The position numbers and the translations under genes are program-made. The notes under the pieces were generated by a model. That model saw only the letters and a list, made by a program, of their open reading frames with translations. It did not search any database and had not been told where the DNA came from. From Nitrospina sp. (lineage in GTDB: Bacteria > Nitrospinota > Nitrospinia > Nitrospinales > VA-1): a stretch of 7,385 nt of DNA. This document shows positions 1 to 6,546 of the stretch, piece after piece. The stretch is taken from positions 2,632-10,016 of the forward strand of contig DODH01000092.1 of assembly GCA_003545625.1 (NCBI GenBank), in the 5' to 3' direction. The first letter of the stretch is position 1. Each line of letters begins with the position of its first letter.

Positions 1-972
1 ATGGAACGAGTTAAATACAAGGCGCTGGAAAATGATGAATTGAAGGCCATGTTATATGAAATTGCCCCGGAAAATAAAATCAAGGTTTTTGAAGAAACCG
101 GTGATGTGGATTTCGCCTATGAAATTCCCAATCTGGCCCGGTATCGGGCGAATTATTTTCAGCAGAAATGGGGTGTGGGAGCGGTGTTCAGGGAAATTCC
201 GAGCACAATTCTGACTGCCGAGCAACTGGGTCTCCCCAAAGTCATCACCAAACTCTCCATGTTGCATAAGGGAATGGTCCTGGTTACCGGGCCCACGGGA
301 AGTGGTAAATCCACAACACTTGCCGCCATGATGGACTACGTCAACAGAAACAAAAAAAGCCATATTATTACCGTTGAAGACCCGGTTGAATTTGTTCATA
401 AAAGCCAAAGCTGTATTGTGAATCACCGTGAAGTGGGAGTGCATACAAAAGGGTTCAAATCTGCCCTGCGCGGTGCTTTGCGGGAAGACCCGGATATCAT
501 ACTCGTTGGTGAAATGCGGGATTTGGAAACCATTGAGCTGGCTTTGGAAGCCGCTTCCACGGGCCATTTGGTTTTTGGCACCCTTCATACCCAAAGCGCG
601 GCAAAAACCGTTGACCGGATAATCGATGTGTTCCCGGCGCACCAGCAGTCGCAAATTCGTACCACCCTTTCTGAATCCTTGAAAGGAGTAATAGCTCAGA
701 ACCTGTTCAAACGTATCGATAAAAAAGGAAGAATGGCAGTACTGGAAGTCCTAGTAGTGACCCCGGCAGTTTCCAACCTGATTCGTGAGGGCAAGACCTT
801 TCAAATTCCTTCGGCAATTCAGACAGGGAAAAAATTTGGCATGCAGTCATTGGACGATGCCATTCTCATAGCTTTGGAAGCGAAAAAAATCAGTCCGGAA
901 GATGCATACGACAAGGCGATTGTTAAAGAGCGGTTCGTTCAATTCCTAAGTGAACCTCCAGAATTTTTATGA
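1..972 (+). CDS. pilT: PilT-type type IV pilus retraction ATPase, N-terminus probably cut by the window edge
   Basis: Hexameric secretion-type ATPase that powers retraction of type IV pili by disassembling pilin at the inner-membrane platform (PilC). Visible motifs, numbered from the first base: Walker A GPTGSGKST (97-105), Asp box around HIITVEDPVEF (121-131), Walker B with catalytic Glu in ILVGEMRD (167-174), and His box TGHLVFGTLHT (187-197). The segment PAVSNLIRE (255-263) matches the AIRNLIRE motif that marks PilT retraction ATPases. The reading frame is open from base 1, and the ATG there aligns by eye to a point about 30-35 residues inside typical PilT (after the SDLHL-type N-terminal motif). 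The true start therefore probably lies upstream and this is a 5'-partial gene; the 323 residues seen compare with roughly 345-370 in the family. The C-terminus looks complete. The next gene starts 7 bases after the TGA stop, so the two are probably cotranscribed. Confidence 0.93.
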   Translation: MERVKYKALENDELKAMLYEIAPENKIKVFEETGDVDFAYEIPNLARYRANYFQQKWGVGAVFREIPSTILTAEQLGLPKVITKLSMLHKGMVLVTGPTGSGKSTTLAAMMDYVNRNKKSHIITVEDPVEFVHKSQSCIVNHREVGVHTKGFKSALRGALREDPDIILVGEMRDLETIELALEAASTGHLVFGTLHTQSAAKTVDRIIDVFPAHQQSQIRTTLSESLKGVIAQNLFKRIDKKGRMAVLEVLVVTPAVSNLIREGKTFQIPSAIQTGKKFGMQSLDDAILIALEAKKISPEDAYDKAIVKERFVQFLSEPPEFL

Positions 973-979
973 GTAAACT

Positions 980-2152
980 ATGAGAAAAGCAGAAATCGAT
1001 CATATTTTAACCACCATGCTGGAAGCGTTCGGAAATATTTCCGATCTCAATATCACGGTTGGCAAAGCCTGCCAGGTGGAGTCGTCCGGAGAATTGACGG
1101 CAGTTCCCATTGACCCTCCCATCGAGATGCTCACGCCGTTCCAGGCAGAAATATTTGCCCTGAACCTGATCAACTCGGATAGGAGGCTGACGGAAATTTT
1201 AATCCAGCAAGGTTCCTGCGACTGTTCCTATTTTTTAGTGGGTAAAGCCCGGTTTCGCGTGAATATATTTTCACAGCGCGGAAATTATACTGTCGTATTG
1301 AGAAAACTGGAGACACGAATACCATCCATTGAAGACTTAAAGCTTCCGGGCCAGTTTGCCAAAGCCGCCGAAGAAAAAAATGGCCTTATCCTGGTTACAG
1401 GGGCGAACGGAAGCGGTAAATCGACGACGCTTGCGGCTTTGTTGAATAAAATGAACGAGGAGAAATCCATTCATATCATCACCCTGGAAGATCCTGTGGA
1501 ATTTGTGCACCCCCATAAAAAATCTACCTTTAACCAGCGGGAATTGGGAAGCGATTATGATGCGTTTGCTACCGGGCTCCGGGCGGCCTTGCGCCAGGCA
1601 CCCAAGGTTATTCTGGTTGGGGAAATGCGTGACCGGGAAACGGTTGAAATCGGCCTTAGCGCGGCGGAAACCGGCCATCTGGTCCTGAGTACACTGCATA
1701 CGGTTGATGCCGGGCAAACCATCAACCGCATCGTGGGCATGTTTTCCCAGGAAGAAGAGCAACAGATACGCATACGTCTGGCCGACACCATTCGCTGGAT
1801 TATTTGTCAACGTCTGCTTCCTAAGGTAGGCGGGGGTCGGGTTGCCTTGCTCGAGATCATGACTTCTAATCTGCGGGTAAAAGACACCATCATTAATGGC
1901 GAGACAGAAGATAAAACTTTTTACGAAATTATCACCAACGGCGATGCATACGGTATGTGGACCTTCGATCAGCATATACTGAAACTGTATCAGGAAGGTC
2001 TCATCACAGAAGAAACCGCCATGGCATATGCTTCTCGCAAGGCTGTGGTAGGCCGGGGTATTGATACCCTCAAATCGGCTAAAGGGGAGAAGACTGCAGA
2101 TATTGATGAGCTAAACATGGATGATGAGTATGAGGCTAAGGTTCCAAAATAA
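980..2152 (+). CDS. Second PilT/PilU-family pilus motor ATPase (PilU-like)
   Basis: A 390-residue paralogue of the preceding ATPase. The N-terminal PAS-like domain contains SDLNITVG (21-28), where PilT proteins usually have SDLHL-x-x-G. The core has Walker A GANGSGKST (141-149, with AN replacing the usual PT), Asp box IHIITLEDPVEF (164-175), Walker B VILVGEMRD (210-218) and His box TGHLVLSTLHT (231-241), so catalytic residues appear intact. The PilT-specific AIRNLIRE region is replaced by SNLRVKDTIINGE (296-308), and the C-terminus is longer and charged. Length and loss of that motif are closer to PilU, an accessory retraction ATPase that works with PilT, but orthology is not proven, so no symbol is given. 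The start is well fixed: an in-frame TAA lies at 974-976, just before the ATG. No strong ribosome-binding site is seen, so translation may be coupled to the upstream gene. Confidence 0.85.
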   Translation: MRKAEIDHILTTMLEAFGNISDLNITVGKACQVESSGELTAVPIDPPIEMLTPFQAEIFALNLINSDRRLTEILIQQGSCDCSYFLVGKARFRVNIFSQRGNYTVVLRKLETRIPSIEDLKLPGQFAKAAEEKNGLILVTGANGSGKSTTLAALLNKMNEEKSIHIITLEDPVEFVHPHKKSTFNQRELGSDYDAFATGLRAALRQAPKVILVGEMRDRETVEIGLSAAETGHLVLSTLHTVDAGQTINRIVGMFSQEEEQQIRIRLADTIRWIICQRLLPKVGGGRVALLEIMTSNLRVKDTIINGETEDKTFYEIITNGDAYGMWTFDQHILKLYQEGLITEETAMAYASRKAVVGRGIDTLKSAKGEKTADIDELNMDDEYEAKVPK

Positions 2153-2154
2153 GA

Positions 2155-2159
2155 AAGGG
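2155..2159 (+). promoter_or_regulatory. Ribosome-binding site for the zinc-ribbon gene
   Basis: AAGGG lies nine bases before the ATG at 2169, immediately after the stop of the ATPase gene. It supports that start codon and independent translation initiation inside the operon. Confidence 0.6.
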
Positions 2160-2168
2160 TAAAGCAAG

Positions 2169-2828
2169 ATGCAAGTTACGTGTAATGCATGCCAGCGGTC
2201 GATGAACATTCCGGGTGAGAAATTGCCGAAGGATCAGGCCTTTTCAATCACCTGCCCGGGTTGCAAAAACAAAATCAAGATAGATCAGCACCTGAAAACC
2301 AAAGACACACCGCCTAAACAAGAAGAGGCCTTGGATACGGCGGGCATGGTTGTGAATCAAGAAGAATTTGAAGATGATGAAGAATTGGTTATTTATGATG
2401 AAGATGACCAGTTGGCACTGATATTAGACGAAAAAAACCAATCTGCCTGGACTAAAGTACTGGAAAGCAGGGGTTATAAAATCCAATACGCAAAATCGCT
2501 GGAACACGCGGTTCATAAAATGAAGTTTACCCACTTCCATTTTATTGCCCTGCATGAAAACTACGGAAACCAGGACTTGGATAATAACCCCGTTTACAAA
2601 ACCCTGATCGAAATGCCTATGGTGATTCGCAGGAACATTTTCGTTGCGTTGATGGGCAAAAATTTTAAGACCCTGAAAAACATGCAGGCCTTCCATAAAA
2701 GCGTCAATGTTGTGATCAATGAAAGCGACATAGAAAAGCTGGAAGATGTGTTAAAAAAATCGATTTCCGAAATTGAGATTTTTTACAAGGTATTCAAAGA
2801 AACTCTTCACTCTGCGGGGAAAGCATGA
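2169..2828 (+). CDS. Zinc-ribbon protein with degenerate receiver-like C-terminal domain, function unknown
   Basis: A 219-residue protein of unknown role. The N-terminus holds two Cys-x-x-Cys knuckles (C5/C8 and C29/C32) of the MJ0042-type zinc-ribbon kind, expected to bind one zinc ion. Residues about 45-80 form an acidic, probably disordered linker. Residues about 81-200 have the alternating strand-helix rhythm of a response-regulator receiver: strand QLALILDE (81-88), a helix ending in LESRGY, strand FHFIALHE (123-130), strand IFVALMG (157-163) and strand VNVVINE (179-185). The phospho-acceptor Asp position appears to be H129 and the conserved Lys position appears to be N184, so phosphorylation in the normal way looks unlikely. 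It sits between pilus ATPases and pilC and overlaps the next gene by four bases, suggesting the two products work together. The fold assignment is by eye. No signal peptide or membrane segment is seen, so it is probably cytoplasmic. Confidence 0.75.
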   Translation: MQVTCNACQRSMNIPGEKLPKDQAFSITCPGCKNKIKIDQHLKTKDTPPKQEEALDTAGMVVNQEEFEDDEELVIYDEDDQLALILDEKNQSAWTKVLESRGYKIQYAKSLEHAVHKMKFTHFHFIALHENYGNQDLDNNPVYKTLIEMPMVIRRNIFVALMGKNFKTLKNMQAFHKSVNVVINESDIEKLEDVLKKSISEIEIFYKVFKETLHSAGKA

Positions 2829-3250
2829 GCTTGCAAGACACTCCAATTCACCAACACTATGCCGATGGTGATATCATCATCACCGAAGGGATTATGAGTA
2901 ATAATGCCTACGTGATCCTCAAAGGCAAGGTTCGCGTTACCAAGAAAATTGATAAAAGAATCGTAGCCGTAGGAACTCTCAAAGAGGGAGAAGTTTTTGG
3001 AGAGATGGGTCTGATCTCAGAAACCGTGCGCAGCGCTAACATAACCGCCATAGGCGATGTGACAGTTGGTGTCATATACAAGGAATTTTTTGATAAATCA
3101 ATGAATGGACTTCAGGATGGTATGAAACCCATTATCCTGGCATTGGTGGAACGCTTGCGGATGACGACCCATTTGCTGACACGCATTGGACTAGAGCTTG
3201 AAAGCACAAAAAATAAAATTAATTCCTATACTTTAAAACAACAGGATTAG
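2825..3250 (+). CDS. Stand-alone cyclic-nucleotide-binding domain protein (CRP-like sensor domain, no HTH)
   Basis: A 141-residue protein made almost entirely of one cNMP-binding beta-roll. The start DTPIHQHYADGDIIITEG (5-22) and the glycine pattern KGKVRV (33-38) are typical. The phosphate-binding cassette FGEMGLISETVRSAN (58-72) keeps the Glu (E60) that contacts ribose in E. coli CRP and the Arg-Ser pair (R69, S70) that contacts the cyclic phosphate. The following helix has ERLRMTT (109-115), which aligns by eye with the CRP helix in which Thr127 and Ser128 contact adenine. The protein ends soon after this helix, so there is no helix-turn-helix, kinase or channel output. It may act by binding a partner. 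The ATG overlaps the previous stop codon (ATGA), with a purine-rich GGGGA four bases upstream, so translation is probably coupled. cAMP as ligand is an inference. Confidence 0.88.
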   Translation: MSLQDTPIHQHYADGDIIITEGIMSNNAYVILKGKVRVTKKIDKRIVAVGTLKEGEVFGEMGLISETVRSANITAIGDVTVGVIYKEFFDKSMNGLQDGMKPIILALVERLRMTTHLLTRIGLELESTKNKINSYTLKQQD

Positions 3251-3262
3251 TTCAAATCGATT

Positions 3263-4462
3263 ATGCCTACTTTTACTTACAAATCTCGGGTCCGGGGCAA
3301 AGTGAAAACCGGAGAAGTGGAAGCGGAAGACGAAAAGGCCGCGGTCTCTAAACTGAAATTGCAGAACATCCGCGTTACCACCATTAAGAAAAAAGCCGGT
3401 GAAAGTGCTTTATTTGGCCCTAAAGTCCATAAAATCACCACCCGCGATGTGGTCATTTTTACCCGTCAGTTTTCGACCATGGTCGATGCTGGGCTTCCTC
3501 TGGTCCAGTGCCTGGATATTCTTGGAAAACAGTCTGACAATCCAACCTTTGGGGAAACAATTTTAAAGGTTAAGGGAAATATTGAAGTTGGAAATAACCT
3601 GTCGGAATCTCTGAAAAAATTTCCAAAGATTTGGGACTCGCTTTACTGCAACCTGGTCGAAGCGGGAGAAGTGGGCGGAATCCTGGACATCATTCTCAGG
3701 CGTCTGGCAGCGTATATTGAAAAAGCGGAAGCGTTGAAGAAGAAAGTAAAAGCCGCCATGGTTTATCCGGGAGCGATTATGACGGTAGCTTTTGTCGTCG
3801 TAGGGTTTTTAATGGTCTTTGTTATCCCGTCGTTTGCCGCGGTGTTTGCGGGGGGAGGAAAGGAATTACCGGGTCCCACACAGATCGTTATGAATGTCAG
3901 CGACTTCTTCATAAACCAGTGGTACGTTATGCTAGGGGGGATGGTCGCTTTTTTCTTTACCTTTAAAAAAGTTTACGCCACCGAACGGGGAAATATTGAA
4001 ATAGATCGGATTGCTTTAAAGCTCCCTGTATTTGGAATTTTAATTCAAAAGGTTTCGGTGGCAAGGTTTTCGCGGACACTGGGAACTCTGATTTCAAGCG
4101 GAGTACCTTTGATAGAAGCGTTGGATATTTGCGCGCGGACCTCGGGAAATAAAATCGTGGAAATTGCCGTGTTCAAAACCATTCAGGCCATCAAAGAGGG
4201 TGAAACCATTGCCGCTCCCCTTTCACGAGAAGCTGTTTTTCCTCCCATGGTCATTCAAATGATTGATGTTGGCGAGGCCTCGGGCTCATTGGATAAAATG
4301 CTGTCCAAAATCGCAGACTTCTATGATGAAGAAGTTGATACAGCGGTTGATGGTCTAACGGCCCTGATGGAACCCATGCTCATGGTCTTCCTGGGGGTTA
4401 TAATCGGATTCATTGTGGTTGCCATGTACCTACCCATATTTAAAATGGGAGATGCTATTTAG
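3263..4462 (+). CDS. pilC: Type IV pilus inner-membrane platform protein PilC (GspF/T2SF family)
   Basis: Polytopic platform protein on which the assembly and retraction ATPases act. It has 399 residues, the usual family length. The N-terminus MPTFTYKSRV...GEVEAEDEKAA is the characteristic PilC opening. Two T2SF repeats follow: about 67-190, beginning FTRQFSTMVDAGLPL, and about 270-391, beginning with the matching RTLGTLISSGVPL. Each repeat has the diagnostic VEAGEVGG or VGEASGSLD segment (132-139 and 336-344). Hydrophobic helices lie near 170-192, 219-235 and 370-392, and the end YLPIFKMGDAI is typical of the family. Start at the ATG: no good ribosome-binding site lies at normal distance, but the preceding gene stops only 12 bases upstream, so coupling is likely. 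Its place after the ATPases supports the pilus role rather than type II secretion. Confidence 0.96.
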   Translation: MPTFTYKSRVRGKVKTGEVEAEDEKAAVSKLKLQNIRVTTIKKKAGESALFGPKVHKITTRDVVIFTRQFSTMVDAGLPLVQCLDILGKQSDNPTFGETILKVKGNIEVGNNLSESLKKFPKIWDSLYCNLVEAGEVGGILDIILRRLAAYIEKAEALKKKVKAAMVYPGAIMTVAFVVVGFLMVFVIPSFAAVFAGGGKELPGPTQIVMNVSDFFINQWYVMLGGMVAFFFTFKKVYATERGNIEIDRIALKLPVFGILIQKVSVARFSRTLGTLISSGVPLIEALDICARTSGNKIVEIAVFKTIQAIKEGETIAAPLSREAVFPPMVIQMIDVGEASGSLDKMLSKIADFYDEEVDTAVDGLTALMEPMLMVFLGVIIGFIVVAMYLPIFKMGDAI

Positions 4463-4498
4463 ACGAAGATTGAATTCGTTGGCGAATCCGGCCGAGTT

Positions 4499-6199
4499 AT
4501 GAAACGCGAAATCCACAATCAGGATCAGGAATTAGAGCAACGAGTCAGAAGGATCATGCTCTTGAGGGTCTTCTTTTTGACCGGATTTGTGGGCCTCCTG
4601 CTTACCTTCCAAGAACGGCTGGGAATCACCGCACCCATAGAGCCCCTCTGCATGGCTATTGGGGCAGGCTTTTTCATGTCCCTTGTTTATGCGGTTCTTT
4701 TTCGATTTTTGACCTTGACGGAAAATGCTTCACTCCAGGTCTCGGGAGATTTGCTGCTGGTAGGAGGCATTCTCTTCACCACAGGGGGTATTGACAGCCC
4801 CATTTCCTTCCTTTTCTTATTTGTAATTATTGCATCCAGTGTCACGCTACCCAGGACCGCGGCCTATCTGGCCGCATCAGGCGCTATTATCATTTATGGG
4901 GTGCTGGTAGACTTGGAATATTTTGGCATTATTACGCCGGTTTATTTGTTTCCTGAATCGAAGGTATCTTTTGAAAGCGGTTATGTTTTTTATGTGATTT
5001 TTCTAAACATTGTTTCCTATTACACGGTGGCTTATCTAAGCAGTTTTCTCTCGCATCGACTGCGAATAGTTAAAGAGGAACTGGTTCGTGCAAGCATCCA
5101 TCTGGAAGAGCAAAGGGCTTTCAACCGCAATATTGTACAGAACATGGGGAATGGCTTGATCACCACCAACCCGGGGGGCATGATCACATTGATCAACCCT
5201 GCCGCGAGAGCCCTCATAGGTTATTCCACTGAAGAGAGTCTGGAGAAATCCGTTGAGCGGTTGATACCTTTGGCCGAATTGAAAAACCTGTTTTCCGAAG
5301 ATAAAAAACTTATTCTTCCAAAACAGATTGAAGGTGAATACCAAAGAAAAGACGGAAAGATCATTTTTATCCGGATCAAAATTAGCCATCTTGCCGATCT
5401 TGATTTGCCGGGATACATTCTGGTATTTGAAGATCTCACCGAAGTAAAAGAAATGCAGGAAAAGGTTTCGAGGACAGAGCAGTTAGCGGCGGTGGGAAGG
5501 TTTTCGGCAGGCTTGGCCCATGAAATCAGAAACCCGCTGACTTCATTGAGCGGCTCCATCCAGGTTCTGGCAAGAGGCCTTAAACTTAGAGACTCCTATA
5601 AAAAACTGATGCAAATAGTTATTAAGGAAACGGATCGCCTTAACGTCATTCTTTCAGATTTTCTCAATTATTCCCAACCTAGAAAGAACAATAATACCAT
5701 TATAGATTTGACTCAACTTATTCAGGATGTAATCATCCTGTTAAAAAACAAAGAGGACATTAGCTCTAAAAAACAGATTATTTTCAAGGGAACGACAGAC
5801 CATCTGATTCTAAATGGAGACGAGGAACAAATTAAACAGGTTGTATGGAATTTGTGTATCAATGCATTGGAATCGATGTCCCAAGGAACCCTGGCCTTGA
5901 AACTCAAGGAGGTTTTTTCTTTTCGTAGCGGAGAATTTCAAGCAAATCACCGCGGCATGGTTCTTGAGGTTCAGGATGAAGGTTGCGGCATTGCCCTCGA
6001 CCAGATCAATAATATTTATGACCCTTTTTATTCCAGCAAGAAAAATGGGGTAGGCTTAGGGTTGGCGACCGTTTACCAAATTGTCAACCGAAACGAGGGG
6101 GTCATGGATGTTAAAAGCACCGTTGGCAAAGGAACTTTATTCACAGTTTTCCTTCCGGATCAGGACAGCTTAAAATCCGTTCCTATGCTTTCTCACTGA
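4499..6199 (+). CDS. pilS: PilS-like membrane sensor histidine kinase of the PilS-PilR two-component system
   Basis: A 566-residue sensor kinase. Six hydrophobic segments are seen near 20-37, 48-70, 79-95, 101-116, 120-138 and 160-184; the TTGGIDSPISF region between the third and fourth is typical of PilS. A short coiled-coil-like linker (188-208) leads to a PAS domain (about 208-315), then a HisKA domain with H341 in HEIRNPL (341-347) as phosphorylation site. The ATPase domain has the N box NLCINALE (451-458), G1 DEGCGI (493-498), F box YDPFYSSK (507-514) and G2 GVGLGLA (517-523), so it looks active. In known systems PilS senses pilin in the membrane and controls the sigma-54 activator PilR, which drives pilA. 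The start is fixed: the pilC stop (4460-4462) is in the same frame and no other usual start lies between. No PilR gene follows within the window. Confidence 0.93.
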   Translation: MKREIHNQDQELEQRVRRIMLLRVFFLTGFVGLLLTFQERLGITAPIEPLCMAIGAGFFMSLVYAVLFRFLTLTENASLQVSGDLLLVGGILFTTGGIDSPISFLFLFVIIASSVTLPRTAAYLAASGAIIIYGVLVDLEYFGIITPVYLFPESKVSFESGYVFYVIFLNIVSYYTVAYLSSFLSHRLRIVKEELVRASIHLEEQRAFNRNIVQNMGNGLITTNPGGMITLINPAARALIGYSTEESLEKSVERLIPLAELKNLFSEDKKLILPKQIEGEYQRKDGKIIFIRIKISHLADLDLPGYILVFEDLTEVKEMQEKVSRTEQLAAVGRFSAGLAHEIRNPLTSLSGSIQVLARGLKLRDSYKKLMQIVIKETDRLNVILSDFLNYSQPRKNNNTIIDLTQLIQDVIILLKNKEDISSKKQIIFKGTTDHLILNGDEEQIKQVVWNLCINALESMSQGTLALKLKEVFSFRSGEFQANHRGMVLEVQDEGCGIALDQINNIYDPFYSSKKNGVGLGLATVYQIVNRNEGVMDVKSTVGKGTLFTVFLPDQDSLKSVPMLSH

Positions 6200-6214
6200 T
6201 ATAAAAAAATTAAA

Positions 6215-6219
6215 AAGGA
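6215..6219 (+). promoter_or_regulatory. Ribosome-binding site for the CDGSH gene
   Basis: AAGGA lies eight bases before the ATG at 6228 in an A-rich spacer after the pilS stop. It is the clearest ribosome-binding site in the window and supports that start. Confidence 0.7.
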
Positions 6220-6227
6220 TATCGACA

Positions 6228-6464
6228 ATGCCAGGAGAGGGACCTATAAAAATAACCGATACCGAGGAAATTGCTGTTTGCACCTGTATGCAGTCCAACC
6301 ACTGGCCGTTTTGCGATGCCACGCATCACACCACCGGCGGCGATGGGCCGGAAATATTAAAGCTGGATAAAAATAAAACCTATTTATTATGTGGTTGCTT
6401 CAGAACGAAAAACAGGCCTTTCTGCGACGGATCACACGAAAAAATCAAAAAGACTGACCTATAA
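6228..6464 (+). CDS. Small dual CDGSH-type iron-sulfur protein
   Basis: A 78-residue protein consisting of two CDGSH motifs, each expected to bind a 2Fe-2S cluster through three cysteines and one histidine. Motif one is C18-x-C20-x2-S23-x3-P27-x-C29-D-A-T-H33. Motif two is C55-x-C57-x2-T60-x3-P64-x-C66-D-G-S-H70. Ligand spacing is exactly canonical in both; the first has Ala in place of the Gly of CDG. This tandem layout resembles the CISD3/MiNT class and its bacterial relatives, thought to take part in redox or iron-sulfur handling; the exact role is unknown. There is no signal peptide or membrane anchor, so it is probably cytoplasmic. It begins 28 bases after pilS and may share its transcript, but no functional link to pili is known. 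Confidence 0.93.
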   Translation: MPGEGPIKITDTEEIAVCTCMQSNHWPFCDATHHTTGGDGPEILKLDKNKTYLLCGCFRTKNRPFCDGSHEKIKKTDL

Positions 6465-6546
6465 AAGGATATACGGGTCATTGCTAATTCCCGCCCATGC
6501 GTGACACCTCTGCATTTTATCAGCCGATTTGTACAAGTATCATCGA

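Noticed and set aside
1337..1975. Long open frame on the minus strand within the second ATPase gene, and similar ones at 52-654 and 6655-7224
   Set aside because: They lie opposite strongly supported coding frames, show no recognisable domain and have no ribosome-binding context.
4474..4487. ATTCG-TTGG-CGAAT hairpin in the pilC-pilS spacer
   Set aside because: Five-base stem, no T-run; likely chance and not a terminator inside the operon.
6200..6205. TATAAA after the pilS stop as a -10 box for the CDGSH gene
   Set aside because: No -35-like sequence at the right distance; the region is simply A-rich.
6474..6493. CGGG and CCCG inverted repeat in the spacer after the CDGSH gene, as a terminator
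   Set aside because: Only a four-base stem with a twelve-base loop and no T-run; too weak.
6465..6546. A promoter for the lipoprotein gene (GTGACA at 6501-6506 as a -35 box)
   Set aside because: No acceptable -10 box lies at 16-18 bases distance, so no promoter is claimed. I see nothing else of note in this 82-base gap.
6529..6546. TTG at 6529 as start of the lipoprotein
   Set aside because: It would add six polar or aromatic residues before a textbook lipoprotein signal that starts at ATG 6547, and it has no ribosome-binding site.
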